A DNA stretch of 64,000 nucleotides, taken from Amylostereum areolatum (lineage: Eukaryota; Basidiomycota; Agaricomycetes; Russulales; Stereaceae). Below, piece by piece: positions 53,346 to 61,335 of this stretch; positions within the stretch are counted from its first letter, which is position 1, and each line of letters begins with the position of its first letter. Where the stretch lies: positions 1 through 64,000 of the forward strand of contig SAXG01000094.1 of the NCBI GenBank assembly GCA_012932865.1. Reading direction: 5' to 3'. The translations under genes and the position numbers were made by a program. Under the pieces are notes generated by a model that was given only the letters and a program-made list of their open reading frames with translations, made no database searches and was not told the DNA's origin.

Positions 53346-53536
53346 GTCCCCAGGCCATTGGAATGCGCGGTGCACCGGCGGCCCCCGCCGTCCTCGGTTA
53401 CTCCCCTCCCGGCCTGATTTTATATCAAACGAACACACGCAAATGGACCTCAAGTCACTACCCGCCCTCTCTCCCTTTTTTTCCAAATCATTTCGGTCTA
53501 CTCGTTCCCGGCTGGGCATTAGGACGCGCGGCGCGC
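53346..53536 (+). repeat. Satellite block 2, middle part between two retroelements
   Basis: Continues the monomer broken at 43491 (ccaggccattgg core), followed by one further core (ctgggcattaggacgcgcgg, near 53512). Interrupted at 53536 by the next element, with duplication GCGC (53533-53536 and 60061-60064). Confidence 0.85.
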
Positions 53537-53762
53537 TGGACACGCTGGGGATATGCTCTGGTGGTGGATGATGATGATTCCTTGTACATGCTCTACACGC
53601 GCGGCACTCCCGCTCGGCCATCCGGCCCGATCTCGCCTTCTCTTCGTCTCGTCTCCTCCTCCTCCTCCGTTCCTCGTCCTTCTGCTTCTGCTTCTCCTTC
53701 TCCTTGTACCCTATTTGCCTCTGATCCCTCCTCCTCGCTCTCCTCACGTGACCCCCACTCCA
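53537..53762 (-). repeat. 3' LTR of family D (226 bp)
   Basis: Contains a tctcctcctcctcc-type pyrimidine run. The last 57 codons of pol, a Glu/Arg-rich tail, are encoded inside it. Confidence 0.9.
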
Positions 53763-56700
53763 TGTGCCCCCTTTGAATATGCGCGGCATCCTCGTCGCGC
53801 TCAACCACGGCCGTCCACCGGGCTCGTGCTCTTCGTGCGGTTTCCTCCCCCACTATACGCCACTTGTCCTCCTTTTCGACCTGCTCCATGAATTCCATTT
53901 GTTCTTTTGCCAGAACTGTTCCTTCCCTCGGCCTGAATTCCCGTAATCTCCTCGTGCTGAAATGACCCGGTATGCGTGCACCTTGTATGGTTTCTAGGGT
54001 GTAGGAGTTGACCTGCCGCGATACGATGCGTCGCGGTTCGGACCACTTCGGTAGGATCTTCCTCTTCGTATGGAACGTGTAGTCGAGGTCGTTCCGGTAC
54101 ACTTGAACCAGTGTTCCTTTTTTGAACACGACCTCGCCTGCCTTGCTTGCGAGCACTCTTCGGTCGAAGGCGGATTTTCGCTTTACCGCATGCGCGACTG
54201 CTGCCATGTACCCGTCTAGGTTCTGTTGAGCAACGTAAGCAATGTGTGCATCAAGTTCAGGGAGATGGAATGGAGATGTGCTATCCAATATCGGGGTGCG
54301 CTTTGTGCCAACTACTAGCCCGAGCAGTAGCTCTTTCGGCGAGAACTTGAATGTCGGCAGGATTCTATGGTTGAGTATGCGGATGGCTTCGTCAAAGTGG
54401 TCGGTCCATGTTCGCAGTAGTTTGTCGGAATCTGTTGCAGCGTAGCCATCTTCACCTAAACCTGGCGCACAGAGCCTCTTCAGGACATGTAGGAAAATCT
54501 TATTAGTACCCTCGACTAGTCCGTTCACCCACGGTGAATAGGCCGCTACAACGTGAGCTTCGGTGCCCCACTTCCCGCAGAGTTCGCGTACTTCGTGGTT
54601 GTCGAAGTGTTTTCCCCCGTCTGACATGAATGTTTCCGGTGCCACGAATGCCTGGAAGATTTGCGAGAGCGCGCCTGTTGTGGTTTTCGCACTTCCGTGT
54701 GTTTTATACTTGAACCCCCATACATGTTGCGAGTAGGTGTCCAGGTACAGTCCCACCGTATGGAACCCGCCTTTCCCTTCCGGCATTGACAGGTAGTCTC
54801 CAACCAGGAGTTCGAACGGGTGCCGCCTCGTGATTGGTTGCAGTAGGGCATGCAGGTGCGTAGTGCCGAAATTCTTGCATTGCGGGCAGTCTTTGATCGC
54901 GTCCATAACGGAGTCATCCAGCTTCGGGCTACAGATGCGGTCGAGCAGGACAAGTTTGATGGAATCTCGACCAAAGTGCCCACCTTCTGCATGTTGTTTG
55001 GCCGCCAAGATACGTGCCTCTGTTCTCGGTACGCATTCAACCCTCACCTGCCCCCGTGTTCCTGCTCGCGGCAATACTCGCCATAGCTTACTGTCCTCGA
55101 TCATGTAGTTCTCCGCCCGATGTCGCGCTTGCCTCCGTTTCTTGAGGTCTTCTCCTGCGTCCAGTTCCAGTATCGCGTCGATCACCTCTAGGAATATTGG
55201 TTCTTTCTCGAATCGCCTCCGCAAGTCTGCCATGTCGACCTGGATAGCGAATATGTCGTTAACCAAACCCTCGTTACTCACCCATTCCGGGTCCACCGCC
55301 TCCTCGCTCCCGTCGCCCGGTATCCGCTCGCGTTCTTCGTCCTTTCTACTAATCCCGTCCGCGACCACGTTGATCTTTCCCGGTACGTGCCGAATGTCCA
55401 CTATTGTGTGCGCTGTAATCCCATCCAACCATCGTGCATGCGTTGTGTTGAGTTTGTCGCTGGCTAGGACGTCGCGTAACGCTTGACAGTCTGTTTCGAT
55501 CTCGACCGGGAATCCCCACACCGTGTCTGAGAATTTATCTAGGCCGTACTTCAATGCTGCGAACTCGAGTAGAAACAGTTTGTACTTCTCTTCAGACCGC
55601 GAAGTTCGTTTCGACGCGTATGCAATCGGATGGCGACGTCGCACCGTCTCTCCATTCGGTAGTGTTGTGCTGAATTCCTGTGTTAGCACCGCGCCAAATC
55701 CAGCCTTGCATCCATCTGTCGTAACAATAAACGGTGTACCATCGAAAATCGGGCGCCGGAGGACTGGTTCAGAGGTGAGGGCAACTTTGAGCGCGATGAA
55801 GGCCGTTGTGTGCTTCCGGCCCCACTTCCCGTCTAGCGTGTACATCTGCATGACCCGTCGGTATGTCGACTTTGATGGGTTTGGTAGCATCGGGACTGAC
55901 TTGAGTAGATCCCTTAGTGGTCCTTCCATACATGCGTAGTCCTTGATCAGGTCTCGGAAGTAGCTGGTAAGCCCTATGAATGACTGGAGTTCACTTGCGG
56001 TCCTCGGTTGTGGCCACTCTGCCACGGTGGTGAGCTTGGCGAGGTCGGGTGTCACACCCTCTGGCCCAACCGTCGCTCCAGCGAAAACCGCCCGCGTTTC
56101 GAAAAGCTTGGTCTTCGTTGGCGATAAGGACAGGCCGCTCTCGCGAACGCGTGTGAGGATGCGGCGTAGTTTCCCCATCATTTCCTCAAAGAGATCCGCC
56201 GCACATACGCCGTCATCCACAAAGAGTTCCATGACCGCTTCTAGTAGTAGGTCATGCAGTTTTGTCGCCGTGAGGTGTGCGAACGTTGACGGTGCTCCCG
56301 TTAGACCGAACGGCATGCGGCAGTACCAAAAGTACCCCCTCCCTTCGACGTAAAAGCAGGTATACGGCCTTGACTCTTCATCTATGGTGCATGCATAGAA
56401 TCCTGCCGCAAAATCGAAGACCGATATCCACTTGTGGCCACTGAGACGCTGCTGTTTGGCTCTTATGTCTCCTTGCAGCATCGGAGCAACTTTGGTGACC
56501 TTGTTGACTTCGGCGAAGTTTTGGCAGACTCGCCACTTCTGCTCCTTCTTTTCTGGTGCGGTCTCGGTCCCTTTCCATCCGGTTTCGGCTTTCCTGACGC
56601 TCTCGAAATGGGGGTGCAGTCCCGCGCGAATGGATTCCTCGTTCACTTTGTCCCTTATTTCCTCTATTGTGAGTCCTCCGCCCTCGTGTGCCTTTTGCGC

Positions 56701-58064
56701 GAGTGTTATCATGGAGCACGCCTTGACCTGACTTGGGTGACACTGTTCGATGATGCCCCCTTCGAGCATTTCGTCAAGCCTCTTGTCTAGGAAGACTTTC
56801 TGCGGTGGCGTCAATGATTTCTGGTGGCCCCTACGTGTGAACTTGGCGCCTTCAGGAATGTTCAGGTGGTGTACCGCGCCTTCTACCGCCTTGACCTCGC
56901 TCATCGACAGCGCGAAGCAGTCCGCGAACTCCGTGACCAGTTCCCGGACCTGTGTCTTCTGTTCATCGTTCAAGGTACCTTCACTGTCGACCTTGATCGC
57001 ATCTAAGATTGCTTCGACCCGTTCGCGTTTGAATGGGTCGGTGAACCTGGTATAGATTGCTGGGCCTTCCTCCGTTGCGCCCTTGATCTCTGGTACCTCC
57101 GAGCCCAGGACTGGGTAGTCGTCCGCTTTTTCCGATAAGAGGAATAGTTGATCGTCGTCACCGGCCATTACGTCGTCTTTGCCGTCCTCGGTACGTCCTC
57201 TCGTGACTGGCTTCCTGTGTTTCTTCTTCCGCTCCCTTTCCTGCCTTAAATGCTTACGTCGTCGTATGTTTGCCTTGATGTACTCCCACAGGCCATCTCG
57301 TCCCCACACTTTGTCCACGATGCTTCTGCCCTGTTCTTCTGGCCTGATCTCTCCATCACTCGAACCCGGCTCGTCGACCTTACCTTTTTCCATCAGCTGT
57401 ACCTGTTCCTTGCCTGACCCTAGATCTCCTCGGCCTGAGAGGTGTCCGTCCAAGTTAGGTAGCCGCACAATACAGCCCTTGTTGTCCGGAATCCTGATTA
57501 CATCTGTAGCATATTCATGCACCGCTTGAAAGGCCCGGAGCATCGGTTTTCCGAGTAAGAAGTCCCAGCCTCCGTCCTGTTCCAGCACCTCGAAGGTTCC
57601 GAACTTCGCTATCCCTTCAAGAACAAAATCTCCTGCCCACGAGGCTTTCGAGGGTACCACCTGACCATTCGCCATCCGCATGTTCCGTCGGGCTGGTTGC
57701 CAGCCATCCACCATGTTCCTTGCCTCGTGGTATATCCTCGAGCTCATGACCGACGTCATGGCGCCATCGTCGAACAGCGCCCGTACGTTGAACCTTGTCT
57801 TTGTGCGAGGTGAGCACAGCGTGAGCATTTGATAGAAGGGTACTGTTGGGTTGGGGAAAGTGTTTGCGTCGTGCACCGAGTACAGGTCAAAGGCAATGTA
57901 TTGCATGGACTTTAATACATTTGGTATCTGGCTTCTTGGTGCACACTGATGCTGCTCGTCCTCGACCGCCATGGCGTCACGGTCGAGGACCTCCCGAATC
58001 CTAGCGCTTTGTTGATCGCGGGCCATTCGTTCGCGCTTGACTTGAATGACCCTTAGGCTTTTCC
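53593..58064 (-). CDS. Pol of family D (PR-RT-RNaseH-IN), about 1500 codons, expressed by -1 frameshift
   Basis: The open frame runs to 58098 at its 5' end; the proposed entry is the GGGAAAA site at 58059-58065 (SLRVIQVKRERMARD follows). Residues counted from 58098: protease ALFDDGAMTSVMSS (107-120), with DDG in place of the usual D-S/T-G; RT FDFAAGFY (561-568), MPFGLTGAPSTF (595-606), FVDD (626-629) in place of YxDD; RNase H TTDGCKAGFGAVLTQE (793-808), DKFSDTVWGFPVEIETD; integrase zinc site H1036/H1041/C1071/C1074; catalytic D1101 (VGDYLS), D1160 (MSDGGKHFDN), E1197 (NGLVEGTNK). The C-terminus (from about residue 1440) is a Glu/Arg-rich tail that runs into the 3' LTR. No stop or frameshift interrupts it. 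Confidence 0.9.
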
Positions 58065-58334
58065 CTCGACCTCGGCTTCGTTCGTCCCTTCGCTCCACGA
58101 TACTATGCGCGTCTGGTATCCCACCGCGTATTCAAACTGGTTGATCCATTCGTCCGTCTCGACTAGGTTCACCTGCGCTGCATTGCTCTGATTGTCCCGA
58201 ATGACACTGAAGGCAATGCGCCGCCATATCTGCTCGGGCTGCGGTAGCAGGCGCGGATCCCCCGGGATGGCCTTCACCGGGCACTCGTTGCTTCGATGGT
58301 CTGTGCTTGCGCACACCCAGCACTCGCCTTTCCC
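58053..58334 (-). CDS. Nucleocapsid (zinc-knuckle) frame of family D
   Basis: A short frame between gag and pol, entered at the GGGAAAG site (GK|GECWVCASTDHRSNECP), with the CCHC knuckle CWVCASTDHRSNEC. It continues PGDPRLLPQPEQIWRRIAFS and ANLVETDEW-like sequence (VNLVETDEWINQFEYAV) to TAA 58053-58055. The stop lies just after the second slippery site. Without a frameshift the knuckle would not be attached to gag. Confidence 0.75.
   Translation of the reverse strand, partial: GKGECWVCASTDHRSNECPVKAIPGDPRLLPQPEQIWRRIAFSVIRDNQSNAAQVNLVETDEWINQFEYAVGYQTRIVSWSEGTNEAEVEGKA
58059..58065 (-). promoter_or_regulatory. Second -1 frameshift heptamer GGGAAAA (nucleocapsid to pol)
   Basis: Nucleocapsid-frame codons GAG GGA AAA GCC TAA; G GGA AAA fits X XXY YYZ exactly and is one codon before the stop. 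A -1 slip enters pol. Confidence 0.75.
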
Positions 58335-59320
58335 AACTCCGATGTTCCCCTGCCTGAGGGAAACCCTGTGAGCGCGGTGACCCGTCCCCTGTCGCCATGT
58401 TTGGCCCGCCATGCGCGTACGTCTGCCGTGTACTGTTCCTTTCCCGACTGAGTATCCAGCCTCTGCGGCCATAGCGCCAGGACCTCCTGGAGTTGCGTTG
58501 CGTTAATGTGCGGCGGCGGGTCTCGTGCCCCAGACATTGGCCTCGCGAATGCCGTTCCTCCGCGCCCTCCCGTCGTGGTACTGGTTGTGCTTGGGCTTTG
58601 CGTGCTCGCCTGTACTCCGGCTGTACTTGGCTGTGGTTGCTGGTTTATGCTTAGCGAACGCATTCCTTGAAGGAGCAGCATCGTAGATGACTGTTGCCTC
58701 GCCGTGGTCGCTTCCAACTGCTTGATGCGCGCCTCCATGATCGCATACCGCGTTGCGTGCTCAGCCGCATCGCGCACTTTCGCCTTGTCGACCGCTGTGA
58801 TCGCGTCCGTGAACATCTTCCAGTTTGCGAAAGTCGTTGCGATATTGTCTTTGATGCAGGGCGGTAGATGATTTCGTGCAATCCCTATGAGGTCGGTTTT
58901 CTGCGCAATTCCCGCCTCTCGTGCCAGCTTCATGAGTCTCGATGCGTGGGCCACATGTTTCATCACCTCCTTCCCTCCCACCTGGACCATCGTCCCCAGT
59001 TCCTCCTCCTTCAACTTCGCATCCGCAATCTCCACTTCAATATCCGCCGTTGGTCGCTTCACGACCTCAATCGTAGGGAACACCGCCTCGAACTCCTTGA
59101 CCACGTTGGCGAACATGTTCTTCTTCGTAGCATCGAGGTTTTTGAACCACTCTTTCGCCGGTGAACCACCCGCTAGTTGATCCTGAAAGAACTCGATCTT
59201 CTCACTGTCTGTTGTTAACTTGAATCCCCGAATAGAGTTGCGAATGTCGGACAGGAAATCGTCGGATCGTTCGTTGTCAAGGTCTCCTCGAAAACGCTTG
59301 GTACGCTCGTTCTCCGTCAT
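58274..59320 (-). CDS. Gag (capsid) of family D
   Basis: ATG 59320 (MTENERTKRFRGDLDNERSD), 348 residues. Capsid-like: FLSDIRNSIRGFKLTTDSEK, EFFQDQLAGGSPAKEWFKNL, NVVKEFEAVFPTIEVVKRPT, MKLAREAGIAQKTDLIGIAR. A helical segment (AIMEARIKQLEATTARQQ) and a Ser/Thr-rich linker follow. It has no zinc knuckle in its own frame. The -1 site at 58328-58334 lies 18 codons before its stop. Confidence 0.85.
   Translation of the reverse strand: MTENERTKRFRGDLDNERSDDFLSDIRNSIRGFKLTTDSEKIEFFQDQLAGGSPAKEWFKNLDATKKNMFANVVKEFEAVFPTIEVVKRPTADIEVEIADAKLKEEELGTMVQVGGKEVMKHVAHASRLMKLAREAGIAQKTDLIGIARNHLPPCIKDNIATTFANWKMFTDAITAVDKAKVRDAAEHATRYAIMEARIKQLEATTARQQSSTMLLLQGMRSLSINQQPQPSTAGVQASTQSPSTTSTTTGGRGGTAFARPMSGARDPPPHINATQLQEVLALWPQRLDTQSGKEQYTADVRAWRAKHGDRGRVTALTGFPSGRGTSELGKASAGCAQAQTIEATSAR
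58328..58334 (-). promoter_or_regulatory. First -1 frameshift heptamer GGGAAAG (gag to nucleocapsid)
   Basis: Gag-frame codons GAG TTG GGA AAG GCG; G GGA AAG fits X XXY YYZ. The next codons after a -1 slip are GGC GAG TGC TGG, which start the zinc knuckle. Confidence 0.72.
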
Positions 59321-59833
59321 TGTGTGATATGCGGTTACGAGGTTGTCGTCGAAATTGCTCTGTTGTGGTGATTGTGGGGGTGTAACGTTGGTTGGTGAAT
59401 TGCCGCGTGAGTTAGTTGGTGATACAGTTGGTGTTGAGATGAACGATGGGGTCGAAGGGAGTGATGAGAGTGATGAGGTTGATAGGAATGATAGGGCTGG
59501 GGGGTACGATAGTAGGGCTGGCGAGAAGAGTGGGACCGCTGGGGGGAACGATGGGACCGCTGGTGTTCCAGGAAGTGATGAAGCTGATGTCGATGGTTTG
59601 TCGGGTGAATGGTTCCTCGATACCTGAAGGCTTGTCGCAGGTTTGCGTGCTGTGAATCGTCCTCGCTTGTCTCGTGGTCGAAGGTCGGCAAGTCTTGTCG
59701 GAAGGTCTGTGAGCTGTCCTCGGAATGACGCAATGGTGGCTTGCTGTTTGCTGTAGAATACTGGACGCGCTGGGAGCTATAGGATCGCAATAGAACACAA
59801 TTTAACGTGGATTGTTGCGCTCTCGTCACCACG
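59321..59833 (-). other. ATG-free leader of family D
   Basis: 513 nt between the 5' LTR and the gag ATG. I see no ATG on the sense strand. It is A/C-rich in transcript sense (Ser/Thr/Pro/His-rich in translation), typical of an unstructured leader. Confidence 0.6.
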
Positions 59834-60060
59834 ATGGACACGCTAGGGATATGCTCTGGTGGTGGATGATGATGATTCCTTGTACATGCTCTACACGCGC
59901 GGCACTCCCGCTCGGCCATCCGGCCCGATCTCGCCTTCTCTTCGTCTCGTCTCCTCCTCCTCCTCCGTTCCTCGTCCTTCTGCTTCTCCTTCTCCTTCTC
60001 CTTGTACCCTATTTGCCTCTGATCCCTCCTCCTCGCTCTCCTCACGTGACCCCCACTCCA
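59834..60060 (-). repeat. 5' LTR of family D (227 bp)
   Basis: Nearly identical to 53537-53762. It differs at gctagggat versus gctggggat and in the ctt-repeat composition (tctgcttctccttctcc versus tctgcttctgcttctcc). Confidence 0.9.
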
Positions 60061-61335
60061 GCGCTCGTGATTCCCGCCTCTCTCATGTAGTTTTACCATT
60101 TTCTGAGGTCCTTTTTTTATTGAACAACCTCGTTACCATGAACCTTCAGTCATACTCCTCTCTCCTCCTCCCTATTTTCCTCAACGTTTCTGGTGCAATC
60201 GTTCCCAGGACGTCGGGACGTGCGGCACGCTTGTGATCCCTACCCCCTCGGTTTCTCCCTTTTCCAGGCCCTGTTTTGCCCTAATGAACACAAATGTATG
60301 GATATCAAGAAGTCCTCAGCCCTCCCCGGCCCTCTTTTCCCAAACCTCTCCAGTGCGCTCGTCGCCAGGCCATTGGACGCGAGGCGCGCTCCCGATCCCT
60401 GCCTCCCTCGGTCTCTCCCCCCGCGACCTCATTTTTATCAAACACACACTTATATTTTGACATTAAGCTGACCCCCGCCATGTCCCGCCCTTCTCTTCTA
60501 GATTTTTCCAGTGCTATCGCTCCCAGGATGTCGGGACACGTGGGGCGCTCGCGATCCCTTTCCGCGTCAGTTTCTCCCACCCCCTGCCTTGTTTTCTCTC
60601 GAAAAAGCACATATGTATGGCCGCCAACTCGCTCGCCTCCCTGCCCCTCACCTCTTCCCTAGACATTTCCAGTACAAACACACCCCGGACATTGGGGCGT
60701 GCGGCGTGTGCACTGTCCTTGTCCCCTCAGCTTCTCCTTCTCCCGGCCCCCCCTCCTTACCAAATAAACACATACACATGGACCTAAACACCTTCCCAAA
60801 CCTCCCCGGGCCTCATTCTTGACACTTGCCCAATGCGAACGGCGGCTGGACATCGGGATGCGCCGCGCACCCGCGGTCCCCGCCCACATAGGTCTCTACA
60901 TTTCTCAGTGCCATTATGAAACGAACACATACATATGGAGTTCTAGGCTGCCTCATTCTTTCCTCGGCCTCTGTTTTAACACTTGTCCACGAAAATCGTC
61001 GCGAGGACATCGGGACGCGCGGCACCCCCTTGGTCTCTCCCTTTCCCCGGCCTTTTTCTCCAAGGGACACATGCACCTGTACATCACGTCTTCTCCCAGT
61101 CTCTCTGGTTCTTTATCTCTAAACTTTACCAGTGCGATCGTGTCTAGGACATCGGGAGGTGCGGCGTGCCCGCGCTCCTTGGCCCCCTTCGATTTCCTTC
61201 CCCCGGCCCTTTTTTTAAATCAAACGAACACATGCATGTGTACCTCAAATTCCTCCCCGCCCTCCCCCACTCCCATTTACAATCCTTTCTCTGTGCAGAC
61301 GTTGCCAGGACATCGGGACACTCGTTGAAATTGGT
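60061..61335 (+). repeat. Satellite block 2, right part (about eight ~158-bp monomers)
   Basis: Cores (ccaggacatcggg-type) near 60205, 60365, 60523, 60683, 60845, 61003, 61146 and 61305; spacings of about 160, 158, 160, 162, 158, 143 and 159 bp. The first bases (gcgctcgtgattcccgcc) complete the monomer broken at 53536. The array ends shortly after 61320. Confidence 0.87.

Larger units (their letters stand above)
53537..60060 (-). mobile_element. Ty3/Gypsy element, family D, apparently intact, three reading frames
   Basis: LTRs 53537-53762 and 59834-60060 (226 and 227 bp, TGGACACGCT...CCCACTCCA). 4-bp target duplication GCGC. Minus-strand order: 5' LTR, leader without ATG, gag, -1 site, nucleocapsid frame, -1 site, pol, polypurine tract AAAGGGGGCACA, 3' LTR. 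There is no chromodomain. All three frames are open to their frameshift points, so the copy may be active. Confidence 0.93.

Noticed and set aside
59335..60099. 254-codon minus-strand frame covering the family D leader and LTR
   Set aside because: Arg/His/Ser-rich low-complexity translation that crosses the LTR boundary, out of frame with gag, no motif.
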